Part shown: positions 11,042 through 22,985 of the stretch, one piece after another | How the letters are laid out: every line of letters starts with the position of its first letter | Numbering within the stretch: the first letter of the stretch is position 1 | Assembly: GCA_015680905.1 (NCBI GenBank) | Contig: CM027382.1 | Coordinates: forward strand, 17,705,501-17,769,500 | Direction: 5' to 3' | DNA from: Coptis chinensis | Lineage: Eukaryota > Streptophyta > Magnoliopsida > Ranunculales > Ranunculaceae | Length of the DNA stretch: 64,000 bases | The notes under the pieces: model-generated | The model's database searches: none | The model's input: only the letters and a program-made list of their open reading frames with translations | Told to the model about the DNA's origin: nothing | Translations under genes and position numbers: made by a program

Positions 11042-12259
11042 GTGCAACCAAAAGGTGTGTTTCCAAGACAAGCGATACCTAATTCGAAAACACCAAACAC
11101 AGCCTTTGAGGTAAATGGTAATACTAGTAACGAAAATGCAAACGTAGGGGAGATAAATTCCATCACCACTCTCCGTTCAGGGAGAGTGGTGGATAACAAA
11201 GTAACTATGTCTATAGGTACCCCACCAGTAGTCCCTACACTAGATATTATACTAGATACAAAAGTAGTGAAGATCCCTACCCCTGTAGAGGTATCAGTTA
11301 AACCACAACTTAAGAAATAGAAAGCAAAGGTTAGACATCCAGTTGACTCATATGCTAAATATAGAAAGAAACCATCATTTCCTCATAAATTAGCTATGTT
11401 AAACAAGGATACAAATTTTGACGAGATTAGGAAAGTTTTTAAAAATCTAACGATAAACTTACCTTTCCTTGAAGCGATTAAAAAGTTACCTCACCATGCT
11501 AAGTCTCTTAAAGAGTTGTGCACTACTAGGCGTAAGACAAAGATTCCTAAGGATGCCTTTTTAATGGAATAGTTTCCAACTTTAATAGAACATAATGGAA
11601 TAGTTAAGTACAAGGACCATGGTCGTCCTACTGTACAATGCACCTTAAGGGATACTCACACGGCCACTGCCTTATTAGACCTCGGGGCAAGTGTTAATTT
11701 ACTCCCTTATTATTTATATAAACAAATAGGTCTACATGAAATGCAACCTACAACAATGACGTTGCAACTAGCTGATAGGTCTATCAAGTATCCTAAGGGT
11801 GTAGTGGAAAACGTGCTAGTTAAGGTCCAGGATTTCTACTATCCTGCGGATTTTGTTATCCTAGATACAGAAGTCACTAACGATTATGTTCCAATCATTT
11901 TAGGACGCCCTTTCTTGGCAACTGCCAACGCACTTATAAACTGCCGCAATGGTTCGATGTTCTTGTCTTTTGGCCATCTTTTCGTTGCGGTTAACATTTT
12001 TAAGAAGACCAAACAGTTGCCTTATACAAATATTAATGGAGAGGTTAGCATGATCGAGAGCTTAGCTCATGATTATTTCAAAACCACGTTTCCGAATGAC
12101 CAGATGCACAAATTCCTTTCCTTTGGAAGTTCCAACTTCAACAAATACTTCTTGGACGAAAAGGAAATTGAGGAAGATTCCTTCAACTCTTTTGCAACTC
12201 TTCCCTGCCACCTCGCGAGTCCCACCCTGCCAACATCCCTTTATCCATTGACGCTATGA
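11042..12259 (+). pseudogene. gag-protease linker and aspartic protease of element A
   Basis: The linker motif ITTLRSGRVVDNK lies at about 11160-11200, followed by FLEAIKKLPHHAKSLKE and the protease active-site loop ALLDLGASVNLLPYY at about 11670-11710. The C-terminal half of the fold is open from 11741 to 12259 (YPKGVVENVLVKV, IILGRPFLATANALINCRN). A stop at about 11320 and another near 11570 break the chain upstream. The catalytic DLGA(S) motif is intact, unlike that of element C. After residue PLTL at 12259 the frame closes where RT would begin in an autonomous element. Confidence 0.88.
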
Positions 12260-12899
12260 TGGAAGATAAATTTTTCACCCTCTATCCCAGTGATTCTTTT
12301 GACCCACATATTGAGGAATGTCTGGCATATCTCAAGGCTTCTAATGATCTAGACCTGAGAGCTCTAGCTGACACTCATTCATCTTCCCTCACTAATATTC
12401 CCCACCTTCACCCTTTCAAAGGAACCTAGAGTTTGCGCTTGACCCTTTTGTTTCTTCTGTACTTAATGATTTTTTAAATCCTCTTAATACAGAAACAATT
12501 CCCAAGGAAAAGGCACTTGACACCTTCATTTTCAGAATTGAGACAGTTCCCACCTACACCATGAATAAGTTTTGTACCAAACCTACATTCTCCTTTCTTC
12601 CATTCCTTACATCTAAAATTCCTCCATATCCACCATATCTTCCACAAACATCCATTTTCTCACGATCATTCAGTTGGAAACCCTTTCGTTCAAAGGCAAA
12701 AAAGAAGGTACATGTGCGGTTACATTCTAGATCCATCAGACTTCGCTTTCATGTCAATAAGTTGCGTCGTAAAGAATCTTGGTGCTTGATTCTGTTTGGG
12801 GGTATATTCCATGGTAATTATTTATGGAAAGACCCACAACTCTTTAGGTTGTTAATATATGGAAAACTATATGGTATAGATATTAATATATCCAATTAA
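12260..12899 (+). pseudogene. Post-protease tail ORF of element A, no RT motifs
   Basis: A Pro/Ser-rich, low-conservation coding-like stretch starts MMEDKFFTLYPSDSFDP in one frame and continues in another from about 12430 to a stop at 12899 (ending GIDINISN). It contains no RT, RNase H or integrase motif. It occupies the pol position of the element. I do not recognise a family. Confidence 0.4.
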
Positions 12900-13657
12900 T
12901 TGTTAAAGGTCTCGGGAATCTGACTTTAAAAGACCCATTGTTAAAACAAATTTTCTAAACTCTATTGTCTAAAATTTATTTGGGGATGGTGTGTTCAAGT
13001 TTTCTTTCATTGATGGTCAAACTTTCCATTTATGTTGTTTAGACCATTTAATCGTATTTCGATTTGGGTTGACATTTTCTATTAAGTTAGACTTCATTCG
13101 TTCGCATAACTTATGTTATGCACGCATTTCGAGGCATTTTCCATCTTTTATATGTCACCCACGGTCAGAATAGAGTGTTTTATGGATCATTGGATTGGAA
13201 ATTCTCTCCTGATCATTTCCATACCTCATTCGTAAAAATTGGCCCGGTAACGAAGCGACAATTTAAGTTTGAAGTTGCATAAAAAAAAAATCGACAAAAA
13301 TCGAAAAATCATTTTAGGCTTGGGCCCAACGCACGCGCGTGCGTGTCCTTCCTCCAAAACAAATAGAATCACAATTCTTTCTAATTCCGCCATTTCCAAA
13401 TTTAAAAACCTAACCAATTATAAAAATAAAAATAAACCTCAATACACCCACGCCCACAATACAATTCCAATTTCGAATCTTCTCCAAAACACTCTTCCAC
13501 CAATCCCAAAAAAATTCACCACCGAAAATCACCCAAAACCAAATGAAACTCGAACTGCCGCACCACCCCTGCGCCACCACTACTGTTTTGTTAGTAAGGG
13601 AGTCTCAAACTCCATTTCCACAGTCCTTTTAAACCCAAAAATCGTTCTAAGATATCA
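12900..13657 (+). other. Non-coding spacer between gag-protease and ORF2 of element A
   Basis: A polypurine-like stretch TTTGGGGATGG lies at about 12979-12990. From 13270 the DNA becomes rich in C and A and lacks long runs of G, resembling an untranslated leader ahead of the ATG at 13658. An open frame at 13269-13736 overlaps the start of the next ORF in another phase and is not convincing. Confidence 0.45.
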
Positions 13658-14398
13658 ATGGCTCAAAGACGAAGGTTGTTGCCGGAACAAGCGTTTACGG
13701 CTGACCGCTTTGCGCCGTTTTACTATGATGAGATGATTAGCATGGGGTTGGAATCGGTTGTGGTACTCGACATATGATTTCTACCACTCCGATTTGGTCG
13801 AACAGTTCTATAAGAAGAGAGAGTTGGCCGGTTAGAAAATTTTCATGAAAGTGGCTAGGACTCGGAGAGAATTATCGAAAGAGAAGTTGGTTGAAATTTT
13901 AGGCATTACGGTTGGACGCCACATAGAAGCCATCGCGGCAGGAATCCGGTATCTTTGGTGTTCCCGTGATTAATGAATGACACTCTCATGGAGGGTCAAT
14001 ATAATACTACTTCTCATTGTGCTCGACAGTCATCTTTCCGAACCAACCAACTGGCTGTAGCTCAGTGGATTGGTAGGAATGTCATTGGGAAGGAGAAAGT
14101 GAGCGACATCGGGTTCACATGTCTACACGTTCTCTGCATATTGCAAGAGAAGAGGTATGAATTCTGTATCCTCGAGTTTTAGCTAAATATGATTAGAGGA
14201 GTTGGGAAGAGCATCATACCATTTCCTGTTTTAATTACGAAGATAATGTTGTCTTGGGGAAATAAACCAAAAACTAAGTGGAGGATGTTGAAATTGCATG
14301 CAAATGAAACCAGTTATAAGGAGTGTATCCAAAAGACTTGGATGTTGCCGGAGGATAGGGTGGTGGATTCGGATGAGGAAATGGAGGACATGACATGA
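13658..14398 (+). pseudogene. ORF2 of element A: Athila-associated plant retrotransposon protein of unknown function
   Basis: The ATG at 13658 opens MAQRRRLLPEQAFTADRFAPF. The frame stops at 13777, and homologous-looking sequence continues in other frames (FYHSDLVEQFYKKRELAG, then MNDTLMEGQY... from 13973 and MIRGVGKSIIPFPVLITKIM from 14189). The order of a short G-(W/L) region, a FY segment and a C-terminal 'IPFP.LIT' segment fits the extra ORF common in Athila-type elements, sometimes annotated as a putative plant transposon protein domain. The function of that family is not known to me. At least three frame breaks make it dead. Its C-terminal end lies at 14551-14763 and again at 23382-23662. 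Confidence 0.6.
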
Positions 14399-14550
14399 CA
14401 TGACATGTTTGGATGAAGATGCCTTGGAGAGGTGTACGTCTGATTCATAACACATGTCATTGTTGCACACTAGCGTGCGTTACATTTACGCTATTTGTGA
14501 AGATATACGAGATAGGCAAATTATAGTTCGAAATAAACAAACGAACCTTC

Positions 14551-14763
14551 AAACGAGTTTAGAAGTACTCGAAAAGGGTTAGGAAGATATCTTGTGTAAC
14601 ATGGAGACTATCCACCAGCGTCACCAGGCCCAGTATACAGTAATAAAGGCTGAGATGGAAGCACATCGCTTGTTCCGAGTAGAGATTCTACGACGCATGC
14701 CACCCTTGGAGGGTTCTGTTTCAGATAAGTCTGAGAGGCATGAGCGTCGTTGCCAAAGAACGG
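14551..14763 (+). repeat. First copy of a duplicated ORF2 segment, ending at the element B insertion point
   Basis: This stretch (AAACGAGTTTAGAAGTACT onward) is present again at 23382-23590 with scattered substitutions and small indels. Here it ends TTGCCAAAGAACGG and is followed directly by the B LTR. In the second copy the same point continues without interruption into GGATGGCTCGG. The coding-like reading includes MEAHRLFRVEILRRMPPLEG. Confidence 0.8.
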
Positions 14764-16489
14764 TGATAAGCGCATAAATGTTATATATTTATGCTCAATT
14801 TTATATTAGTTAGTCCGTTTATTTTATTTGCTTGATTTAGTTAGTGTGTTTTCGGTGATTTTGCAGGAATTTAAGTTAGTTGATTAAATGTGGCAAAACT
14901 AACGAAAATACATGAGTTCAAGATTTGGTTGGCTGACATTGGTTTTCTTGTTAGTTGGAGGTGTCCAAATCTGCGTGAATAGACTGTTTGTGTTGGATGG
15001 CTTGATTATTGGTTTTGGGCCTTTTAACATTGGGCCCAACTAAGCAACAAAAGAATAAAAGGTAAATGGCCCATAAACTTAAATACACCCACGTGACCAA
15101 CAAGAAAGTTCAAACATTCTTTGTAATGTCCGAAACCAGCACATGCCTTCATTAGTTAAACTAATGGCCACACCACCTCCTGTCCACCTGAGATACACCA
15201 TAGCAACACTTATGTTTCCTTCTCCAAACTTCAATCCGCACGAACAGACAAACCCATCCCTCAAATCCCGACGAATGAAATCGAACATTCAACCCTCCAA
15301 AATCAGACCAACCAATAAACCAAAATCAGCTTCATAACCCTTTTATCATTCCTTCCATGCAACCCGAACCACCTGATAAACCCGAAACCCGCGAGAACAG
15401 TACCCCGAATCTTGGGGTGTTTCTATTTTCCGATCAAATTCCTAATCTTGTGGGAGCTACACCAAATTAGAACTTTCCCAATTCAAATCAAACACTACTC
15501 GTCTTGACCTAAAGAAAAGTTATAAAAACAGGAGACCGACTTCGACTAAAACTAATCCAAACCCGAATCTCTCTCCACCGACTTCGAATCCCATTCGAAA
15601 TCAAACATTGCCCTAATCAATCCATTATATATAGAGCAGTAAACACAGCAGTGAGGGGCGCTCCAGAACACAGAAAACAGAACACCAGATCTTTGGAGAA
15701 CAGCAGACGAAGTGGAGAAGACAACACCGCTGCTGGACTACGGTTTTGCAATGATTAATTCTTCTTTTGATTTCGTTTTTCCATTCATTGTTATGTACAG
15801 CTAAACTAAAGTCTAGGACAGATGAAGCCTTAGGCTAATGTTTGTGTTTCTTTGGGATTAATTTTGATGATTTCCAGTTGGTTTAATATCGTTATATTCT
15901 TCTAAGTTCGTAATTTGATAGCAAGAATTTATCTTTCATATAGTATGTCATGCATGCAATATAGTTCGATATTCGTCGCTATTGATTAAGTCTGTTTTAA
16001 CTGTTTGTACCGAGTTTAGATATTACTCGTAAAGTAAAAGACGAGTAATCTTTTGAATTTGATCATTAGTCTTGAACTTTTAGAAGATACATGTTTAGTT
16101 AAGATTATCACGATCATATCCTCGAGAAAGCAAAGGGTTACTTTTTCCTCGTCTACTCAGATTAAATCTGGAATATTAAAATTACTCTTAAATATAAACG
16201 TAAGTCTACGATTGGATTCAATAGTCCTAGAATTCTCTATTGAATTCCTCAAGTTAATTTTTATTTCCTTCGTAGTAATTAGTTAATTTTAGTAGAAGTA
16301 AATTCCAACTTTCTCAACAAATATTGTTCGAATTAGGTTAGGTAATATTTTAGTATTCAATTGTCCAAAGTGGCAATCCCTGTGGGATCAACCCGTTTGC
16401 CGCAACTATTTTCAACGATACCGTAATAAACATGCGGTTTAATTAGGATTAGATTAGTCTATTAATTTAGACTGACTAATTGTCTATCA
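14764..16489 (+). repeat. 5' LTR of element B
   Basis: This 1726-bp LTR starts TGATAAGCGC and ends GTCTATCA. A TATA-like box (TATATATA) lies at 15626-15633. The first 390 bp match 22986-23385. A block around 15000-15080 (TTTTGGGCCTTTTAACATTG) is almost identical in the two copies. Confidence 0.88.
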
Positions 16490-16494
16490 AGTTT

Positions 16495-16509
16495 TGGCCA
16501 TTACCGGGA
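16495..16509 (+). other. Primer binding site of element B (degenerate tRNA-Asp-like)
   Basis: TGGCCATTACCGGGA follows the LTR by 5 bp. It resembles the tRNA-Asp-complementary site TGGCGCCGTTGCCGGGGA with several changes. Confidence 0.55.
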
Positions 16510-17151
16510 TCAGTAGTGGCACAATTGAGTTTTAAAGTCTTATTTATCGTAATTCATAGTTTAAGTTTAGTCATAGTTATATTAATTAAGTAGTTTATAT
16601 TTAAATTTTAGTTATTTTGCGAATAGTTAAGCAAAAGATTTCTTCTTACAAGGTTGATAGTCGTGATTTGTTGTGGACTTTGTGAAGTTGCATTTGTCGT
16701 CACCCTCGTTGAAGTAAGCCCCTCGGCGCTTAGGAGGGCACGCCTCTTTCCTTTGTGGGCTTGGACTTTGTTTGTTTTCGCGGTTTTGCTTGTTTTCATT
16801 GTTTTTTGCATCTAGGAAGGTTAAATCACCTTGACCACCTTTAGGCATCTTGCATTAGACCGAGGTTTAGCCCGCCACTAGGAAAGCCCTTTTGACACGT
16901 GGATCGTTTCGGTGCTTTTGCAAAGTTAACCTGAATCGTGTTATTTGGGTTTAGAGCAAATATATTAAACATTATTGAAAATTCAATCTGGGTTTGAAAT
17001 AAAATTGTTTGATATTATTTGTGTGTGCTAAGGCGTCGTTTTGCATTAATTATACCTTAGGTATTAAGTTAGTTTTCTTTTGTTGGGTGTCAGATCCCCA
17101 TGAGTCTTAAAATAAAAAATAATAATAATAATAATTAAAAAATAAATAAAA
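16510..17151 (+). other. Untranslated leader of element B
   Basis: No convincing gene on the plus strand. An (AAT)n-like run at about 17110-17150 sits directly before the gag start codon. Confidence 0.5.
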
Positions 17152-18400
17152 ATGGAAGGAGGCAATAATAGCGAAGTTGTTGCCCAAGTACCTAGATCCA
17201 TTAAAGAGTTTATCTATCCCACTAGACAACTCGACCATCTTGCATCGTTCCTCCACCACCAATGCTAATCATTTCGAAGTTAAAGCCCAATCTACTTGGG
17301 CTACTTCCTAAGTTTAGTGGGAATGGATGAGGAAGATCCCAGATCTTCACGCGTAAGGGAATTTGAGGATATCCGGTGGGATCAATTGCTTCAAATGAGG
17401 TTTAGTGACGATGCTATAAAATTGAAGTTATTCCCATTTTCCTTGAAAGAGAAAGTTAAGAGTTGGTTTCACACTCTTCCATCTAATTCTATCGCGACTG
17501 GGAAAAATTATGCATTGTATTCTTAAAGAATTTTTCCCTAATCATAAGGCAACCGCTTTTAGAAAAGTAATTTCATCTTTTCGCCAAAATGAGGGTGAGT
17601 CGTTGTGGAAGTGTATGGAGAGATTCAAAACATACTCTTGCAATTGTCCTAACCATGGCCTGAGAAAGGCAGACCGGTACAAATTTTTATGAGGGCCTTG
17701 ATTTTAATTCTAAGGCCATGGTTGATTATGAGTACGGAGATTTTTTTGTGATAAGACGTGGATGGTGCATGGTCATTTTTAGAAGACGTTCTTTGAAAAG
17801 GTTCAAAGAAATGGAAACTAGTCGTGAGCTTTAAGAAGGTGGCTAATAATACTACAAAGAATGCTATGTTTCACGTTGATAAGGATTTTGACGCGAATGC
17901 TAAAATAGTCTGCCTTTAGTTAGAAGAGTTGGGCTCTTGAGCTAGAAAAGGAGACAAAATCTCCCATTTCAAGTTAATAATGTTGAGACCCTCGGTTGTC
18001 TTTCAGGCGATAGTCTTGATCATGTTATTGATAATTGCCTGGCGTGGATCGCGACAAGTCAATGCCTTTAACACATACCGTAACCCAAGCAATAACTCCT
18101 TTTCTAATAATAGTTATAACCCGGGGTGGCGTAATAACCCTAACTTGTCTTGGTCTAAAGGTATACACCGGGGAGGCGTGTGGGGTAACTCAAACCCAAG
18201 ATCTGCAAAGATGCACCTCAACCACCTAAACTTTCACCATAAGAAGAAGAATTTCTTTCAATTATCACAAAACGCCATGAAATTTCAGGTGCAACAACCC
18301 AACAGTTTACGCAAGTTTTACCAACTTGCTACTCAAGATAATGCTTTCAAGCCATTAGGAAGATTGAAGTCACCATAGTCAAATTGCTAACACTTTGAAT
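17152..18400 (+). pseudogene. gag of element B
   Basis: The ATG at 17152 opens MEGGNNSEVVAQVPRSIKEF. The Gag signature follows in shifting frames: IRWDQLLQMRFSDDAIKLKL then FPFSLKEKVKSWFHTLPSNS (the 'LRLFPFSLKDKAKAWLNSLP' motif of Athila/Tat Gag), FFPNHKATAFRK, FRQNEGESLWKCMERFKTYS and CPNHGL. From about 18060 the text VNAFNTYRNPSNNSF and YNPGWRNNPNLSWSKG corresponds to the segment after the nucleocapsid knuckle. Frameshifts near 17520 and 17690 and stops between 17690 and 17980 make it non-functional. Family membership is clear. Confidence 0.85.
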
Positions 18401-18689
18401 GAAAGGGACAAGGGTAGGTTTCCTAGTCCGTCAAATGGCTAATCCAAAGCGGTCATGATGAGATAGGCTCTAACTTGAACCCGCGGCACCACCATGAGCA
18501 AGTAAAATCGATTACTACACTTTAGGAGTGGTAAACATGTTGATAATAAGGTTGAGATGCCTAGTGGTCGAGGTTAGGTCCGATTGGGGAGAACGGAAAG
18601 TGAGGAGAGATATGATATTAGTGGTCCTCATGCTAGTGAAGCTTCTAGCAACCTTCTATTCCCTGTGAGAGTCTAGTCCTGCGCCACAT

Positions 18690-19395
18690 TATATACCAAA
18701 AGCTCCTTTTCCTCAAGATTGGTTCAAAACGAAAAGGTATACAATCTAATGAAATTTTGGATGTTTTAAAAGGTTCATATAAATATTCCATTTCTTGAGG
18801 CTATTAAGCAAGTTCCCGCCTATGCCAAGTTCTTAAAGGATTTGTGTAATTGTGAAACGTAAGACGATGTGCGTAAGAGCTTTTCTTCAGGACAAGTAAG
18901 CTCAATCATTCAATACAAAACTCCACCTAAGTTTAAAGATCCGGGTTGTCCCACCATTTCATGTGTTATAGGAAGTCATAGGATAGAGCAAGCTTTAGTT
19001 GATTTGGGGGCGAGTGTGAATTTACTCCCCTTATTCCGTGTATATGCAATTAGGATTGGGAGAGCTTAAGTCCACTCCAATAACATTACAACTTGTCGAT
19101 AGATCTGTTAAAATCCCTCGTGGTGTTATTGAAGATGTTTTGATTCAAGTAGATAAATTTTATTTTCAAATGGACTTTGTGGTTCTTGATACTCAACCCG
19201 GTCCAAAATTCTAAAGGAAATATTCCCGTGATTCTTGGTAGACCATTTAAAGCTACTGACTAATGCCATTATAAATTGTAGGAATGGTGTCATGAAAGTT
19301 TCTTTTTGGTAATATGACGGTCGAGCTTAATGTTTTTGATGTGAGCAAACAACTTGGAGAGTTAGAGAATATATATGAGGTTAATATGGTCTAAA
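18690..19395 (+). pseudogene. Aspartic protease of element B
   Basis: FLEAIKQVPAYAKFLKDLCN precedes the active site ALVDLGASVNLLPL at about 18995-19032, with the catalytic DLGAS intact. The fold then continues only in pieces through frameshifts (IPRGVIEDVLIQV, VILGRPF-like text near 19235 and NAIINCRNGVMKVSFG near 19265-19310). The C-terminal end reads ELNVFDVSKQLGELENIYEV. It is a typical retropepsin of this lineage and inactive through frameshifts. Confidence 0.82.
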
Positions 19396-19439
19396 ACCGC
19401 TAGCAAACAATTAAGCACTAATAATGACACTAGTTCGAT

Positions 19440-20340
19440 TTTGGATGATGATTTTTGGTTGTCGATAGTGATGATGATGATGTACTAAAAGTAGTAGTGC
19501 ATACTCTATCGATGAACTCTCTCTTGATAGTACTCTTGAAGTTAACTCTTCATGTCCTAATTCCATCGCCCCTCTCTAGTACTTCCACTCCATGTTTTGA
19601 CCCTAGTCGTGTTGTTGTAGTGAATGACTTTCATGAGAAAGTTGCTAAGGATTATTTTGAGTTGTTAGAGAAAAATAAACAATTACTTGAGGAAAATGAG
19701 ATGTTGTCGACCGGATGCTATCTCTTGAGAGTGAAAACATTGTTTTGAGTTCCAAAGCTAGTGAGTTTACGCATGTTGCTAATAAATTGAAAGCGGAGAA
19801 TGAAACTCTTAGTGATATGAATAAATCTTTGGAACGTGAGTTTGACATGATCAAGGAAAGGCAAAAATGTATGAAAACCGATTTTGATCTTTTAAAGAAG
19901 AATTTCAACTTCGAATATGACATTTCCAAACTTGTGTAATGATGTTGAAATTTTGGATACAATCCCAAGTGTTGGGGAGTGTTCCAAAGACCTTATTACT
20001 TGTTCTAAGTGACCCATCTTCTTTAGAATGTGTCTCAACCACGCCCTTCCATTACTTATATCAACGCCCCAGCCTCTTGTTGTTTGTTATTATTGTGGTG
20101 GTGAATGGCATATTAAGTATCACTGTTGTCGGGTTAGAAAACGAAGCATTTCAGTTTTGGTATAAACCTAATACTAGTGTAAACCGGGGTAACTCGCGGA
20201 AACAAGTTCCACAATCAATTATTTCACCTCATGACCATCCTAGTAAGTTTGTCACATCTAATTAGTTTCCTAACTCTTCTTTGGAATCACTTTATAGTCT
20301 ACGCTATGACTCATACTAAGAAAAGAAAAGTAAGATTTAA
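19440..20340 (+). pseudogene. Coiled-coil plus second CCHC knuckle region of element B
   Basis: After the protease the chain turns into a heptad-like region (DYFELLEKNKQLLEENEML, then LKAENETLSDMNKSLEREFD and KTDFDLLKKNFNFEYD) at about 19640-19930. At about 20080-20145 a knuckle follows, CYYCGGEWHIKYHC, with all four metal ligands (C, C, H, C) and a basic tail (RVRKR). The arrangement parallels element C. No RT motif is present anywhere downstream. A long coiled coil and an extra knuckle could make an unusual Gag-like protein, which is inference. Confidence 0.65.
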
Positions 20341-21288
20341 ACAAACGGATCCCTAGACACTTTCCAACTAATGTAATGCACCGCTTGGGGGAGAAAAAGA
20401 TGACTTGAGAGTGTTGTCGATTTCTGAAGATCTCATGGCATTTTCACTATTTGTTAAGTGCATTGCTTCATGTTACTTTATAGTGCAAGATTGCATTGGC
20501 ATATCTTATTAGGTGATACATAGCATGTTTAAGTGTTGTTTTGCACAAGTTTGGGGGTGATAGAGTTAAATTGAACTTCACATGATCTTTTGCTTGAGAT
20601 TGGAATATTTGATTATTATTAGGTCATAATCGAGTAATATCGATGAGTATGTTTGTACTTTAGTAGTTAGGTTTTGTTTTTCATTGTTTTAGGCTTTGTT
20701 TTTCTTTTGTAAAGAGTCGCCGCGATTGTTCCCAAATATTTCATTCCATTCTAGTCTCCATTTGGGTTAACCAATGAGAAAACATATTATTGTGATTTTT
20801 TAGGGTTATAGCCGGGTTTTATATTTATGAAATGTCGAAAATACAAAGGAGACTCTGTCGAAAATTTTTCAATTTTTGCGTTCATTTTGTGTCTAGTTGG
20901 TAGACAAAATGTTAATCTAAGAATTAGGTGTCGCGAAGCATTCGATTCGCTAGAGACGCGTTCATTTAGCAAAACATGGGGAGGCAACCCATGTTTTTTT
21001 ATTTTGTTGAGTCTTTTGTGCACATGTATCATGCATTCTACTCTAAAGCACCTTTTCTCCCCTTTGGAGACGCGTGTAACTCTATGGGATGAGACACGTG
21101 ACACATTTTAGTCATCAGAGTAACTTGGTCCCTCTTTATATTATCATTGTTATATCTTTTGTGAGGGTATTAATTTTTACGGTGATTTCAAAGATATTTT
21201 TTTCGCTTTTGGAAGCTCTTGGTAACATTTTTCCTTATATACTCTTACTTGTCCATGTTATCTTTTAAATTACGATCTATGTTAACAT
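20341..21288 (+). other. Non-coding part of element B between the last ORF and the internal polypurine-like box
   Basis: Only short frames on both strands. A GTTTGGGGGTG tract lies at about 20549-20560, followed by AT-rich DNA. The open frames at 20787-21111 on both strands are shadows of each other and show no recognisable protein. Confidence 0.4.
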
Positions 21289-21325
21289 TGAGGGGACAAT
21301 GTCTATAAAAGTTTGGGGTGGGAAC
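21289..21325 (+). other. Internal polypurine-like box (element B)
   Basis: GAGGGGACAATG is followed by AAAAGTTTGGGGTGGGAA about 1.67 kb before the 3' LTR. It corresponds to the boxes at 2449-2478 (C) and 27069-27095 (A). Confidence 0.5.
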
Positions 21326-22985
21326 TAAATGTTTGTTTAGCGAAAAATAAATATGTCCAACATGGTATAATTAATGGTGATTTTTCTATGATGAAAAAAA
21401 AAAAAAAAAAAAAATTTCTAAAGCCAACCGATTTTCAAGGAATCTATGAAGTTAAGAGTCACTTTTGAAGTCATTATTGCTTTTAGACTATTTTCTACCT
21501 CTAGAAATAGATTTTATTGATGAAAGTCTAAGCCAAAGTGAAATTTGCACTATTAGCCACCGATATAACGTCAAATTGAAGAGTAATTTAATTTCCTAGT
21601 GAACTAGAAGAGGAATATAGAGACTTAACCCGTGAGACTTGAGCCTTTGAATTTCTGGGAGTTTTTTACGTAAATTCCGAGTCCAAGTTGATTTAATCAT
21701 CCTTCTATGCTTAAATTAGTTGTATGGTCTCATTTTTCTTATTTTGATCGATCACGTAAGTGACATCAGTAGGGAGATAGCCATTAGGTCTTGTAGTCTA
21801 TTCAAAGCGGAATATCATAATCGATAAGTCAAGTAGTAAGCCAATTAGCCTTTATCTATACCACCTAGTAGGATCATCATGTTAACCCTTTTGAGCCCTT
21901 TTTCTCAAAACCAACTATACTTAACTTAACTCGGATATGGAGTGTAAACCCATATTATTGGGCCTTACCCATATTTTAGAATTTCTAAAAGACTAAGAAA
22001 AAGCTAGAAGAAAGAAGATTCGGAAGAAAAATTTACCAAAATCAAATGAAGAAAATCATTCCTTTTTGCTTTCAAAGTAATTCAATAGAAAAAAAAAAAA
22101 AAATACATATAAAAAAAAAAAAAACCATCGAAAGTAAGTAATGAGAAAGTCAAGTAATGTGATCTACAAAGTGAAGAAATTTTCCATGGAAGGTCAAGTA
22201 CAAGATGGTCTTTGAGAGTATTCTCTAAATTTTTATTCCTTTTACCATTTTCTTGTTAACTTATCCTAAGCCCCGCCTTAATACCCGGACTTATCACAAA
22301 AGTATGATATGAAGTGTAGAATGGGTGAGAGGATGCTAAAGTGAAGGACCCGACACTTCACATGTGATTGATGTTCTTTCTATGAGACTAATTTGTTTTT
22401 GAAATTTTATAAGTCCGTCTTTCTAGCTAAGTATGTGGGATGTTCTATTATTTTACTCATTTCCCTGCATACAGAGGTAAAATTGAAAACTTATCTAAGA
22501 GAGAGACTTTCTTGTGAGTGTATGAATGGTAAGGATTGAGGTTGATATATTCTTTGGATAGTAAGTTAGGAACTCCGTTACTTGGATAGGAGATTGTATT
22601 AGTTTGGCTAAACACACACACGCTTTGGTTTTGGAAATTAGTCAATGATTTCTATCTTTGGAAGTAGTGATGCGTCTTGATAATGATGATGTAAATTGTG
22701 GTGATTAATAATTTTTGAACTTGTTTATCAGTTGGCAAAATTTTTTATCTCTGAGAAAATTATATCACCATTTGCTATATGTTATGTTAATGTTTGTGGG
22801 TACCGTTTTAGAAAACTCTCACGAGACTAAACTTCGTCATTTGGGGTAACCTAGGGGGTTTAAAAGCTTGTTACACATGCTAAGTGTAATTGATTCCTAC
22901 GAAAGTGAGTTAGGATTTTGTTTTGTTATTAGTTTAGATTTAGTTTTGCTTTCGAGGACTAGCAAAATGTAAGTTTGGGGGTATT
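21326..22985 (+). other. Conserved non-coding 3' region of element B with polypurine tract
   Basis: It contains long A runs (about 21393-21413 and 22090-22125) and blocks shared with element C (CCGTGAGACTTGAGC at about 21630, GATAGCCATTAGGTCTTGTA at about 21776, GGTGAGAGGATGCTAAAGTG at about 22325). At its end are a CTTGTTACACATGC box (22868), GTGAGTTAGGATTTTGTTTT, then the tract AAGTTTGGGGGT directly before TGATAA at 22986. Confidence 0.7.

Noticed and set aside
16608..16848. Antisense open frames of about 70 residues in the leader of element B
   Set aside because: Basic, low-information sequence in a leader with no matching frame in A or C. Probably chance.
17110..17150. (AAT)n-like run as regulatory site
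   Set aside because: Low-complexity AT-rich sequence directly before the gag start of B. No specific signal.
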